Assembly: GCA_036250195.1 (NCBI GenBank)
Contig: JAVHZZ010000003.1
Span: 294,225,065 to 294,289,064, forward strand
Direction of reading: 5' to 3'
DNA length: 64,000 bases
Source: Mixophyes australis
Taxonomy: Eukaryota > Chordata > Amphibia > Anura > Limnodynastidae
The notes beneath the pieces were generated by a model. That model did not search any database. It was given only the letters and a program-made list of their open reading frames with translations, and had not been told where the DNA came from. The position numbers and the translations under genes were made by a program. This document shows, piece after piece, positions 44,050-57,099 of this stretch (the first letter of the stretch is position 1; each line of letters opens with the position of its first letter).

Positions 44050-44225
44050 GCGGTATATTTACTAAACTGCGGGTTTGAAAAAGTAGAGATGTTGCCTATA
44101 GCTACCAATCAGATTCTAGCTGTCATTTTGTAGAATGCACTAAATAAATGAAAGCTAGAATCTGATTGTTTGCTTTAGGCAACATCTCCACTTTTCCAAA
44201 CCCGCCGTTTAGTAAATCTAGCCCC
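44050..44225. mobile_element. Fold-back MITE, family M1, copy 3
   Basis: GGTATATTTACTAAACTGCG at the left; the inverse ends at TTTAGTAAATCTAGCCCC. Shares TTTGAAAAAGT and GATGTTGCCTATAGC with the copy at 30716. Confidence 0.85.
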
Positions 44226-45251
44226 ATGTCTGTTATATGCTCAGACCTAAAGAATGTATTACTTTTAAACTCTATTAGAGATACATACGCTTGCAATACA
44301 TTTATGAGGCTTACTGCTTAGCAGATATTGGTATTTACACTGACACACTGCCTGAAAAACCTTTCACACCTGTCCATAAATAAATGACAACTGTATCCAT
44401 TAATAAAAGGAACACTTATATTTTATTTGAAATGACTGGTTTATGAAACTGGTGAAGGTTGCTTCTTGATTAGACTGTCACTCTGCCCAGGGATTAGTGG
44501 TCAAGTCTGCTATTCAACAAATGATAAAAGATGAACCGGTGTGAGTAGAATAAAATCAGTTCACACAATATGCTTATCTGTGACAATAACTACTGAGGAC
44601 ATTCAACTTTGCATATAATTGGAAGAATTCATTGTTTCACTTCATAAAGGTGATCTTTTAGTTCTTAAGTGCTCTGACTATGGTCATTGCTTCACTGATC
44701 TTCATATAATGAAAAGATTACATTTCTTGTATTGTTCCAATTATTGTGTATTGTGTATGTCAACAATTTTGCACTTTCTCATTCAAAGATTTTAGAAATA
44801 TATATAGTACAGAAGTGGAAATAGGGTTATCCAGAAAGGAACAAATGTAGAGATCAATCCCCCAGCACACTGCTTTAGCCAGAAAAAAATCTGCTATTTC
44901 TATTTGTACATAAAAATGCAGAATTCTCAGTTACACACATTTGCAAATGAATGATAAGCCACCTGCCCCGTCAAGGAGCTTCTGCTAATAGGGTGTCCTA
45001 ACGCTAAACAACAAGAGTCCTTATTTTTGGGTCATACAAATATGTGTTTTTAAATTGAGAGTTAACTTACGAAGAAGTACTCCAAAAAGCACCCAAATAG
45101 CAGTACATTATGAGCATTCCTCATCAGCTACTGGAACCAAACATGTCTCTCAAACAAACAAACACAAAAGTGGAAGTTGCTTGATCAATTTATAGGTTCA
45201 TGCATGGCATGTGCTAGAAAGGGTAGGGTTATGCAAAAAGGAACATATGTA

Positions 45252-45287
<36 letters not shown>

Positions 45288-45440
45288 TGAGTCTGTCTTT
45301 GGATATTTAATATGTTACATAAAATTTGTAAAAGATGAACAGAAGTTTAACAGATTAGGTTGTTCTTATATTAAAGAACAACCATTACCAGCATAGTTTT
45401 TAACAACAATTTTCTTTCAAGAAAGCGTTTGCAAGAGGAA
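44226..45440. other. AT-rich, no recognised gene
   Basis: Contains a (TA)n array at 45251-45286. AGGGTTATCCAGAAAGGAAC (44824) is partly repeated at 45225. Confidence 0.45.
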
Positions 45441-46345
45441 CCAGACATGACAGTAAGCATTTTGTTGCACAATGGATCACTAAGGTCATGATAGCTATGT
45501 TAGCATTGGATGTGCGTCTAACATCTGCAATGCATGTATCAGCTATTTTTTTTAATTCAGATGTCCTATTACCAAATTTAATCTCTATTCCATTTCTCCC
45601 GAACAGCAATTCCATAGCTGTACCAGGAGGTTAAAGAAAAAGTTATTCAGTCCTTAGAATATGCCATTGTACAGATTATCCTCTTAACTACAGATATGTA
45701 TACAAGCGGCACTGGTCAAACAAAAGACTACATGACCATGACACCCCACTGGGAAAGTGTATCACCATCATCATCAGCACTGCCAGTATCTTCATAGTCA
45801 TCCTGCTCATCCTTTCATCATAGTAGTGCTTGCACACAATGTCAAGTCATTTATAGGCATGCTACTTTTCGTATCGCTAGTAGAAACATACCAGTGTCAA
45901 TATATTTGAAAAACTCAGGACCGTCAAAGCAAAATGGTTCACCCACTAAGACTCTCCTCAGGATTCCTCAATGCCGTTAATGGAGCAAACATTGTGTGTG
46001 CATTCTCCTGGGTGAATTTCAACACGTACCATGCTTTGCACACACAATAAACTTGGTGGTGCAGAATTTCTTAAAAAATAAAAAGGTCAATGCAGGAGAT
46101 GCTGTTACTAGCCCATACATTTATTTGGCATTTTCAACATTCAGTAACTGCATATAGCACATTACAGCAGCTACAACAAATATCATCAGCCATGCCACCA
46201 ACTGAAGCTAAAGGGAGTAACAAAGTGGAATTCCACACCTGATATGTTTCAGCAACTAGAGTAACAGCAACAAGCCATCAAGATCTACACATCAAGACAT
46301 GAGATAGTGAGAAGTGAGGCATGTTACTTTACACAAATGCTACTG
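45441..46345 (+). pseudogene. hAT transposase relic, middle part
   Basis: Plus-strand blocks in order: HFVAQWITKVMIAMLALDVR (about 45460), the catalytic-region LLTTDMYTSGTGQTKDY (about 45690-45740) with a following PHW, and near 45990-46085 CVCILLGEFQHVPCFAHTINLVVQNF (given here in part: CFAHTINLVV). These are the standard hAT order. Several stops and shifts; the C-terminal dimerisation part is not seen. 46031-46340 is clearly similar to 8105-8400, so both derive from the same or closely related families. Confidence 0.8.
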
Positions 46346-46500
46346 CTAGAAATAATCTTCCCTTTTCTAAGAGTCACACTGATGATGAGTCAACACAGTA
46401 GACCAATGTGAAAGGTTATTATGACACCTGGTCAGGCTTAAAGTAAATGCTGAAATATATTGATATTGATATTGATATTGATATTGAAACAGCCATGAAT
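46346..46500. other. Short unrecognised stretch with (TATTGA)n
   Basis: ATTGATATTGATATTGATAT near 46458-46486 is a simple repeat. Confidence 0.6.
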
Positions 46501-46690
46501 AAATTGCAACTACCCAGTACAGCTTATGCAGCCACTTACTTAGATGACATAGCGATTTATACCCAATACTGAAAGTCACATCTGGCCAAAGTCGAATGGG
46601 TCTTAGTTTCATTGTGGTCCACGGGATTGACAGCTAATCCAGAAAAGTGTGTCATAGTGTGAGGACACCGGGGCTGGAACCATAGTTCTC
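46501..46690 (+). pseudogene. Retroelement RT fragment (YLDD box)
   Basis: Reads AATYLDDIAIYTQ, a stop, then HLAKVEWVLVSL and GLTANPEKC: the YLDD catalytic block and following helix of a Ty3/retroviral type RT. It covers only about 55 codons. No LTR or other domain is seen beside it. Confidence 0.75.
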
Positions 46691-48359
46691 TAGATACATA
46701 ATAAAAATCATTTCATGTTACATTGACATGAACATCTGTACTTTAATGTGTACTGTTATGAACTGCAACACGGAAATCTTTCATTAGACATAAGATAATG
46801 TTCAGGAAATGCAAATGCAATATCTTTCCAATGTATAGGGCATTCAAGTAACAAAATATATGGTCAAAAACATATTTTTAGATTCTTCCAAATGCCAAAT
46901 CATTGTACAAATATTTTTATTAATGAAATCCAACTTCTAATTTCTTTAACTGCCCCATTCATCAATGCCTGCCACCCATGTGCAGATCATGTTACATAAT
47001 TTGAAAATATAAAGAACATTGGCCTAACATCACAAAATGTGTGGATAACCAAACTAAATCAAATCAAATCAAATTAGAATTGCTATGAAAGGATATAATG
47101 GAAAAGATGCATGTGTGAGATCACTCGCCAACCAGGAAGAAACATGGAATGGGCATGTTAGCTTTTATGTGAGTAGACAAATTGGCTGTAGATTGGAAAT
47201 CAGGCTAAAAGATCAAATTGCGTAATGGGTGACCGACATAAAATCACAAGGAATTCAGAAATGAGGCTCCATTAGCTGGAACAAACTCGTTGTTGCTAAA
47301 AACTTTTAGCATTTGTTCAAATCCTGAACCAAATCTTTGAATAAGTTATCTGTAATGTTCTAGTAAAGTGCCTGTCAGTTTGCATTACATCCACCTAGCA
47401 TGTGAACACTTCTGTTTAAATAACTAATGAGTGGCCATTGAAAGGATAATACTATACTGCAAAAATAATCTTTACACCAGCAAAAACTGATCATTGTCCT
47501 CCCAGCTTCTATACAACATTATAAATATGTGCATATTATGACAACTCTCTTTTAAGCATTTATTCTCTTTAAAAAATTATACAATAGTATAAAATATTTA
47601 TGTTCTTTGTCAATAGGAATATTTTTGAAAATAAAGTTTTGCACAATTCATTATCAAAAATAAAAATAAATAAAATATATTTCCATAAATCTTACATAAT
47701 GTTACTGCTATATTTTTAATATGAAGCACTACATCCAGGCTGATATGTTTCTGGACATGCTATATATTTTTTTAGTGGAAATAAAATTTCAAACGCAGAC
47801 TTGTTAGATGCTTCATACTCCTTTTCACTGCATGTGTGAAATTTGTAGTGTACAATTACTTCTCAAGTATAATTCAATAACATTTCAATAACACAGCATT
47901 CCACAATGCATGCATATAAATAAATCTTTTGGCTTCCAAACATTTGTTGCTACAGAATATGAGTTGCTGCAGAATATGAGTAAAGTCATGTTATTAATGC
48001 AATGTTCACTGTTATAAACAAATTTATTTAAGTGTTAGTGCACAAACATTTTTTACACACAAAATATAAATGTTATTCTTTTACTCGGTGTAAATCCCTT
48101 GAACGATGATACGAAATGTGGCAAAGATGGAAAACCCTGTTTGGAAAAGAAATAGATACTATTCAACTTTTCGGAAAGCCAATCCATAAATGAACACTCT
48201 AGGCCTTCCTCTCTTTTCACAAGTATTTCTCTTTCCCCCAAAATTGGGGTTACTCTTATTTTGGAGCCCTTGCTTAAGGATCTGGCAAAGTTTACTCAAG
48301 CTTTGATTGGAATATTTGGACCCAGTACCTCTAACCTTGCGCAACCAGTAACTACAGTT
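46691..48359. other. AT-rich, no recognised gene
   Basis: Long low-complexity AT stretches (especially 47540-47720), no motifs. Confidence 0.45.
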
Positions 48360-48895
48360 TCTGATTCAATTTTTAACCATCTTGTCAGGCCATCATGTTT
48401 TGAGGCCACATTTGCTGATCTTGTTCTGAGGGTCCAGCTGCTGCCTCATATTCTGAGGTACTAGTTGCTGCCTCCTTTTCTGAGGGTTCAGTTGCTGCCT
48501 CCTATTCTGAGGGATCAGTTGCTGCCTTCTGTTCTGAGGGTCCAGTTGCTGCCTCCTGTTCTGAGGGTTCAGTCAGTGCTTCCTGTTCTAATTGTCCAGT
48601 TGCTACCTCTTGTTTTGATTGTCCTGTCGCTGCCTCTCTCTGCAAGGTATCTGAGATGAGTTCCCTGTCTGAGTTGATTGAGATGACTGTCTTGTCTGAG
48701 GAGACTGAGATGACTGCCCTTCCTAAGGTGTCTAAGACAAATGCCCTACCTGAAGTGTCTGCAATGACTGCCCTGTCTGAGGTGTCTGAGATGACAGCTC
48801 TGTCTAAGGTGTCTGAGACGACTGCCCCGTCTGAGGTGTCTGAGATGACTTCTCAGTCCAAGGTGTCTGAGAATAAACCCTGGGCTCGGACCTTT
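48360..48895 (+). repeat. Two adjoining coding-like minisatellites
   Basis: 48425-48620: about six units of roughly 36 bp around CCAGTTGCTGCCTCCTGTTC. 48650-48880: about eight units of about 30 bp around GAGATGACTGCCCTGTCTGA. Both unit lengths are multiples of three, so open frames cross them (for example 48656-48931). No known domain; a relic of a repetitive protein-coding segment is possible but unproven. Confidence 0.7.
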
Positions 48896-48977
48896 GGGGC
48901 TGATGATATATCTTCTGCCCTGCATCAGTGAGACTCCCCATTATGGTTGGGTACGGTTGAACGATGCTTGTAACTCT

Positions 48978-49255
48978 GACAAGGAGGAGGTCTACAAATA
49001 AAAGGCGTATGTATCAAAACCCGATTTTAATTTGGGTAGACTTATCTTAAAAGCGACAGTGCAGATCTCTGATGGGACCACCAGGCTGACCGCAAGTTAT
49101 TCCGAATGGAGAGGTGTCCGTCAGTACAGTTTGACGTCATCACGACATGTGTCAATGTTAATTGAAAGCGGCAATGCTGACGGACACCTCTTCATTCGGA
49201 ATAACTTGCGGTCATTTGCTACATTTGCCTTTTATTTGTAGACCTCCTCCTTGTC
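48978..49255. mobile_element. Fold-back MITE, family M5
   Basis: Outer arms GACAAGGAGGAGGTCTACAA and its inverse, then inner arms GACCGCAAGTTATTCCGAAT and its inverse. About 278 bp, non-coding. Confidence 0.88.
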
Positions 49256-49699
49256 GGATTTGTGGTAATCGTGAAAACGATTATCACCGGCCCTTTATAT
49301 CGTGCTGATCTGTGCTAGTGATTAGTGGGGATTCTGTTTGTTTTTTATTATTGTTTCTTCTTTGGATCTTGTTTTTTATCTCTTCAGGCTTAGGTGGATT
49401 AAAATATTAGCCATTGTTTAACTATGCTTGTTCAAGAATAGAAAGTCAAAGATATTTTTTATTGGACTTTTTAATACAAAATTTGGGATTTAAGTTTAGG
49501 GAACTTCTATGTATTATGTTCAATTAAAATGGCTTTATATAAATAATGTGTATATATAATTTACTTTTTTAACTATATTGTACAGGAGTGTCATGGACCC
49601 TTTGTCAATGCAGGGACTATATAGGCAACAATGCTGAATGAGCCTGATCAGTGCATGTTATAGAACTTGTGGGAGTGATCATTCTTTAGTTTATTAATT
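49256..49699. other. AT-rich, no recognised feature
   Basis: No motifs seen. Confidence 0.4.
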
Positions 49700-49937
<238 letters not shown>

Positions 49938-51494
49938 ATCCTGTCTCAGTAGTTAGACCAGTGGTGCTTTATTACGAAGTCTGGTCTGCTGATTGATTAA
50001 TTAATTAATTAATTGACAAATCTTGTAAAAAAGGGATGACTGAATATGATAAATCAATGTTATAACTAGCTACAGAGCTATACAGCTTAGGCTGGTTATC
50101 AGTGTAGCAGAAAATCAGCATTGTGGTCTCCTTTGTATAATGATAACAAGCACTCAGACTGGTCGGAACTCAACAACTCCAAGAAAACATTTAGTGATGA
50201 GGCTCTTGCAGACATCCCCTGGCTGTAAAAGTCTGGGTAATTTATGAATGGAACCATGGTAGTGGTAAAATTGCAATCCCTGTTATTTCTGCAAAATCTA
50301 TTAAGGCTAGAAAGTAAATTAGAAATAGTCACACTCATGCCACATTCTCTAATGCAATGTTGCATGTGTAGGTAACATGTGATTCCACAGGTATGGATCT
50401 ACAAGTCCCAGCATGCATTAGTTCTACAACAGCTGAAAACACTCATTACCTATGTTGTCTGCATCTGCATCATCAAACCGTCAATGCTGCAGATGCCAAT
50501 GTGTGCAGGAACTTCTGTAGCAACAAAAAGGTATGCAAGGGATTGGAGAAAAAGCAGCTGGTGACTGCTCACATTTGGTGTCAGGTATAGTGCAATAAAA
50601 ATCTGTTTAAATAACAATCTTTATGTACTATAGGGACAGCTATGAAACTCACAGAGATAGCAGAGAATAGTAAAAAGATTATTTATTCTATCTACTGATA
50701 TGTGTAAAGACTTCAGTAAATGAAATCGTACTATATATCTGTAGACAGAAAGAATATGATGTTACTAAACATTAATTCAAGTAGTTACATATTGCCAGAA
50801 CTCAACCTTATCTCCTCTATTATACATTTTCAAGACACACTCTAAAGCTAAATGATAGTAGTGGAGTGGGCGGCCAATCCCACCATGTAAGAGACAAGGA
50901 AAAGCAGGCCACAGATAAAATGATAGAGGTTGCTGCAACTGATGTGGAGTACAGTGCGAGCCTAAGAAGTCAGCAGGCAAGAATGGCCTGGCCACCAGCA
51001 AGAAGGATACCAGAGGCTGAAAAAGTCCCCATTGGAATTAGGTTGAGTTTGAAAAAAAAGTGGGGTAGATAATATGCACTTGTATTTGGTGTTGTGTTTA
51101 CTGTCTTTTTCTTAACAGGCATAGAAATCTCCAGCAGTGGCTGAAATTGAATTTCCTGAATTTCCTGCATCATCTCACACATGAAGCAAAGATGGCACAT
51201 ATGAAAAAGGTGAAAATAGGACTAGGACAACAGCAGCTCCAAGTGATAGCTGGCTTGTAGTCACTTCAGCAGAGTTAGCACATTGCACAGGTGAGAATTT
51301 GCGGCCCACAACAGGGTCAGTTAAGATCATGAAAACATTCAAAAAGGCGCTGGTCAAGAAACAAAAACAACCTTTTAAATGGTGCACTAATATAGTTGTT
51401 AAAGAAATTAAAGCAGCTGCAAAAGGAGGCTGCAACCCTCCTCACATACAAAGACAATACATAAACAAAAATGCAGCTCTGAAAATACCTAAAA
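49938..51494. other. No recognised gene
   Basis: Short (TTAA)n-like run near 49998. Frames at 50866-51072 and 51299-51589 are open but match nothing I know; the second overlaps the MITE at 51503. Confidence 0.4.
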
Positions 51495-51502
51495 AAATAA
51501 AT

Positions 51503-51751
51503 CAGGGCCATCTTTTCCATTGGGCACGATGGGCAGGTGCCCGAGGGCCCCATGGGCAAGGGGGCCCCATAGGCAGGGCTCTTAATTAGAATAAATAATC
51601 CTGCAAAAGAAAAAACCTGCAAAAAAAACCTTCAAGGGTCACTGAGCAAGTACATCTAACTATCTCTATATATCAATATCAATACCTATATCTGTATCTC
51701 TATACATCTATATCTATCTATCTATATCTATATATATATATATATATATAT

Positions 51752-51837
<86 letters not shown>

Positions 51838-51896
51838 GTAGGGGCCACGGTGCACTGCTTTGCCCGGGGGCCCATAATGTTGCTAAGATGGCCCTG
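51503..51896. mobile_element. hAT-type MITE with internal TA expansion
   Basis: Ends CAGGGCCATCTTTTCC and GCTAAGATGGCCCTG. Perfect 8-bp duplication AAATAAAT (51495-51502 and 51897-51904). About 115 bp of TA/TATC repeats (51720-51838) in the middle. Confidence 0.92.
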
Positions 51897-51904
51897 AAAT
51901 AAAT

Positions 51905-53780
51905 ATAAATAAATGGTTATTTATTATAATATATGAATACAAGAATAAAAATAGAATAAAACACTCAAAAAATGCAATAATACAATCTGGACAATATTAC
52001 AACAATTAATCATATGAATAAAGCGCTACCAAATATATAATGAATACCTAAAAAAATATATTAATTGTGTATCACTGTGGGTCCACAGAAAAAAGCATTC
52101 AGTTATGCAAAATTAAATGGATATGAATGAATGTATCCAGTCAAACATAGATGAATCAAAAAAGGATACATTCAATATATGAAAGAGCGTATCTCACTGC
52201 AGGCAAGAGAAACCCAATTTGTTGATAGATGTTCATTTCATAAGGAGGTCATGATAATATAAATAGGCTCTCCAAGTTTCACCAATGACAGCTCCAAAGA
52301 AAAAAATCCGATAGTATATAAAGCAAGAGCATTTATTCTAAAGTGCATATAGATGGAAATAAGCAAATAGAAGCGTAAAACAGCTGGGGCCACTTGGAAT
52401 GAACCGGCTGGCAGTTCTCACCTGTTAAGCCAGTAAATTCACTCGGATCCCTAGTATGTCAATGACAAATGCAGAGATACCGTTGAGTCCCTAATAGACC
52501 TGTGGTGTAAGTTCCGTCCTCTCTAAAGATGCTCCAAGTCCTGAAAGACTCTATGTGTATGTGTAGAATGGTGAAGCTAGCTAGCCAATAACAGCAAAGT
52601 ATAGCCTCGACTTGAGCCTACAGTGTAGTGTCGGACTCACGATGCTGTAGGGACCGCACAAACTCTCATATTGAAATCAAAAAAAGTTCCAAAGCTTGTA
52701 GGCGCTGGCGTTCTGATTACCTTGTGAGAACGCTCAAACAAAACAGTCCCAATGAGTTCTCTGAAAAATCAATCAAATCTCTGACGCATTTCATTACATA
52801 GAAGTAATTACATCAGAGGGAGATCTGAAAAAATTCAAAAAGGCACTGTTTGCATTGTTGGTCCAGCATGGAATGGTAGACAAATGCTGTCAAAGTCTAA
52901 AGTTGGTACATTTGTCTTTGGAGGGAAGATCATGCGCTAGGACAGGAAATGCAGCAGAAATTCATTGGGGCACAATGGAGGTGTCTTTCAATGAAAATAT
53001 GATGTGATTGACGTGACTTCCTATGGGCGGTGCTATATCCATTTATGAAGCCTTCAGCACTTTCCTGGAATGAACAATAAAGTTAGAATCAGGTAATAAG
53101 GGTGTGTTCTACTAGCTAGATGATTTAAGGAGAGTACTATACCTATGAGTTATGACTATATTTCTTAGAAGAATATAGCAGGTACAAGTTTTGGAGCAAA
53201 ATATTTGACATACAGAGCTACAGCGATACACAGATGCAGCTAAGAGAGTGGTGTTTGCGACCTTTTTTGCATGGAAATGGAATGTGTAGTGATATCCAGC
53301 AAAGCGACAGAATGAATGTGGCTTGGGCCTTGTGCCTGCTGTTTGGGAAGGAAGGAAAGATAGGGAGTGTGTGGGTGTGGACCCGGGAGAGGTGGTGCCC
53401 ACAGGGGTTTTACCTGGTTCTGGGCGTCTACTGGAGTCTTCTCCATTGCTCCCCACACTGCTGCCATCCCTGATGCCAGTCACAAATTTCTTCTTTGGTT
53501 CCAGCTCCTCTTCGCTTGATCCTGGCATCTTTTTAACAGGGTCATTCTCAGTCCTTACAAGGGCTTCCAGTCACTATCCTACATTTCTTTTAGCTTGCTT
53601 GCCACTCCTTCTTCTTTTCTCCCAGCCAATCCTTCTTTCTTGAACTCTATCTTCGGACTCCCAAAATTGTGTCATTGCCCTGCTGCATTGTGACAAAGCG
53701 AGCCTTTGTTGGCTTGCTGCAGAGCCTAAAATTCAAATGGCCGGGTGGTGAGCCCTGCTTGGCTCACCAACCCGGATAAC
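51905..53780. other. Unrecognised, contains an open frame of unknown status
   Basis: 53112-53528 (minus) is open for 138 codons with a hydrophilic start (MPGSSEEELEPKKKF), but the plus strand is open in the same place and there is no domain, so I do not call a gene. The rest is AT-rich with no motifs. Confidence 0.4.
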
Positions 53781-54270
53781 AAGGTGTTAAGTGCGTATTG
53801 TCGCTAACCAAAAACGATTGTCGAATCTAGATTTGTGTTTCCAACGCACAAAGATTTAGTCTCAAAAAGTAGCAGTAGATATTCAAGCGAAAATTATAAT
53901 AAGTACAGCCGTTACTTATCGCAGGCGCTCTGGATCCAGTGTACAGTCATTCAATCCTGAAGTCTGGGGACGAGATGTCTGCACACTAGATGAGGAGCTG
54001 CTGTTTATATGCACACAGAAATACAGTAAAACAATGCAGAATGGTATAGCTTGCTTCTATTGGTCCAGGTTTCAGGAAGGTCCAAGGGGTTGTCAATCAT
54101 TGGCTAGTTCAACCTAAAGAATCCAAAGGAGGGGGTCATCTCCTCAGGGGGTATGCTCCGATCTTCCCGTTAAGATTCCTTAGTCTTAAATAGTTCATAA
54201 TTCCCTATCATTCATAACTTGCGTATGCACTCTGCGATTCCCTCGCAGAGTGGCCCGGACAGTTGCAAAT
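53781..54270 (-). repeat. LTR-like repeat, copy 3, opposite strand
   Basis: On the minus strand it shares layout and short blocks with copies 1 and 2: CTCCTTTGG, GGACCAATAGAAG, CATATAA, CTAAATCTTTGTGCGTTGGA. More diverged than copy 2 is from copy 1. It could be the 3' LTR of the decayed retrovirus to its right, which is on the same strand; this is a guess. Confidence 0.45.
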
Positions 54271-55960
54271 GTTAAGAGGAGTATTATGATATCACACATG
54301 ATATGATTCCTTCAACCTGTACCATATGTTTTACTGATATGCATATAACTTATAATATTACACATAAATACTAATATATTTCGACATAAATGACTATGTG
54401 TTGCAACTACCATTAATGTGTACTATTTTACAAGTGTGTGCGTGTGTGCGAATGTATGTAAAAGACTAAATACTGTTGTTGCCGCGTGTTGCAGCTGCGT
54501 ACGCCCTTTTACGCCGTAGCGTGCCGTACGCATCTTTTCAGACAAAGACAACCAAGTTTGCTCGATTTTAATTGAAATGACTTTATCCAATATGCTGACT
54601 TCGACAAAGGGATTACCGTGCTTCTGGCACTCAAGTGATTTTCCTACACTCATATGTCCTGTTCTTAAGGTTAAGGTTAGAAAAATAATTAAAGGCTGTA
54701 GCCATATTCTCTTAACTTTGTGTTGTATTATTTATTTGTCTTTGCACTATCAGGAGAGGCAAATAGCTTCCCTGTCTAATATCTAACGTTATCCTGTTAA
54801 TGGCTGACCACTGCAAGCTATGATTATCAATCCAAGAAACATTTCTGTTTGAACAAGCATTCTTGTATTCTCTGGCTTACTACCCAACAGTGATATTATC
54901 ATGTGTGCAGTTAATAAAATCTAGATATTTTATAAATTGAGTAATTGGTTCAAGGGATCATGACTGAGGAGGCACCAGTACATCCATTAAATCCAGCAAC
55001 TGATCCCTTAGAATAGGAGGCAGCAACTCAGAAAGAAAAGCAAAATCAAAGTGCAGCCACAGAGATTGAATCTAAATTAGTTTGTCTAAGAAGAAAGAAT
55101 CAGCTTTTTTATTTTTTTTATCTCAGCACGTTAATTAAATCACATGCCATAATTTAATTAAACAGAATTAATCACCATTCTGGGGGAAAAAATTACATTA
55201 AAACTGGTAGTTTGATAAAAAAAAATGTTTTTAAATTGTACTTAAATCTTTATTTGCATTACAGTGTCATATTATATTATTAATTTTACTAATGTTTAAC
55301 TAATGTTCAAAAATGTCACAGTCAGTAACTCATTTCTAGCACCAGTCTATATTCTACTGGATGAATTGAAAGTGTTGACAATTTTTTACTAATTTTAATT
55401 CTTTAAGGACATGCAATTTTATTTGCTTTGGGGCGAGTCAAAGATTGTGGATATGAAAAGTAGCATGTTCAATATTTCGTTATTCCAGTGAGTTTGCCAA
55501 ATGACTACAATTGTACATGTTATTTGTACTGACATAAGTTGTCTGTTTATGGAGTCATGTATTAACTTCATATTTGATGCTAGAAAGTTGATGGTAATTT
55601 ATATGGGAACTTTTAATGTCCTGTGATCTATCATTTCAACTATGAACAAATATGTACTATTTTTTTTTAAATCAGTTGATGTCTTCCAAATGAATTAATC
55701 ATAATTATTTTTGTATACCCTCTCTATACTTCAATTTCAGTATTTTCTTTTTATGAACTGGTGATAAAACCATGTTTAATGCATGATAGTAAATGTCATT
55801 TATGAAGTGCAATTCAGAGCAGGATGGTAATGTGCTACAGAAAAACTTACATAAAATGACTGGGATATTACATTAAATGTAGATAAAAGTATACTTATGT
55901 ATATAGGTCATAGTAATCACTATGCTTCTTACACATTGAATTGAATACAATTGGAAACAT
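54271..55960. other. AT-rich, no recognised gene
   Basis: Only short frames. 54421-54540 has a (TG)n-like run and ACGC-rich patch. Confidence 0.4.
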
Positions 55961-56240
55961 TGAGACACAAGGGGACTTAGAAATAGTAGTTGACAGCTTA
56001 GCAGAAGCACTTAATGCCAGGCAGTGCCTGAAAAGGCAAATAAAATTCTGGGATGCATAAAAATTTGGATAAATGCAAGAAATGCAAACATGGCATAGTT
56101 ATTGTATCAGTCACTTGACCATATCTTCAATAGAGAATTTTTAGTATATCACTGTAAAAAGCGCATAGGAAGAACTTGAGACGATTCTGATAAAGCAATA
56201 ATTGAATTTATACAGCAAACAATGTTTAAGAAAAAAAGTT
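55961..56240 (+). pseudogene. Possible LINE RT C-terminal relic
   Basis: Reads DLEIVVDSLAEALNARQCLK and further blocks in the style of the end of CR1-like LINE reverse transcriptases (DLGV-V-D, QC--A). Heavily decayed, several stops. Confidence 0.4.
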
Positions 56241-56595
56241 TAATGGCTTATTTACAAAATAAAAGCATGCGCTGTGATGATATGACACAAAATTTGAATC
56301 CTAAAATTTTGCCTCTGCAAATGAAGCAGTTTGTTTTAAAAACACTGAAAAGTAGGCTGTTTTACAATTCAAATGCCACATTGCAATTGGCTGAGATAAT
56401 ATATATAGACTTTCCTTGACTCATTGAGTTCTTAAGCCATGGGGGTTTAAGAAACCTAGAATGTCTTTGTCCACCGATATTGATTAGAAATATCTGTTAT
56501 TCGAATTAACAATTCCAGTGCTGCTGCTCAAATCCTTCTCTTCTCAGTACATGAGGAGATATCACAAAAAATACCACATCAAATAAAACAAAATA

Positions 56596-56597
<2 letters not shown>

Positions 56598-56631
<34 letters not shown>

Positions 56632-57040
56632 ATTATTATTATCATTTATTTGTTAGGCGCCACAAGGTTTCCGCAGCGCCGCACATAGTACAAACAGTAG
56701 ACTATACAGGGTATAAGAGTACAGAACAATAAACAAAAGTACCAATACTTCAGAAACTCCAGGCAGGCAGATGCAATAGACACGGAGCAGAAGAACGGGT
56801 AAGGAGACAGGAGGGAAGAGGGCCCTGCTCAAGCGAGCTTACATCCTAAGGGTGGGTTAAACAGACCAGGCACAAGAGGAGCCAGTTGAGGGAATGGGAG
56901 AGAGGGGAGAATGAGTGGAGGAGATGGGGGTTAAGTGGATGGTTGGTAGGCTTTGAGAAAGAGGTGAGTTTTGAGTGCACGTTTGAAGGAGCACAGAGTA
57001 GGAGAGAGGCGGATGGAGCGAGGGAGGTCATTCCAGTGAA
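56598..57040. repeat. (TA)n(TTA)n tract and dispersed repeat
   Basis: (TA)n 56598-56626, (TTA)n to 56640, then TTAGGCGCCACAAGGTTTCC, CGCAGCGCCGC and CCCTGCTCAAGCGAGCTTAC. The same order of blocks occurs at 59550-59910. Confidence 0.75.
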
Positions 57041-57099
57041 GATATATATATATATATATCTATATCTATATCTTACGAATACATTGGTTTTCATCCAAA

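Noticed and set aside
52200..52830. Penelope or LINE tail suspected from ATTACATCAGAGGG-like text
   Set aside because: No coding motif or terminal structure supports it.
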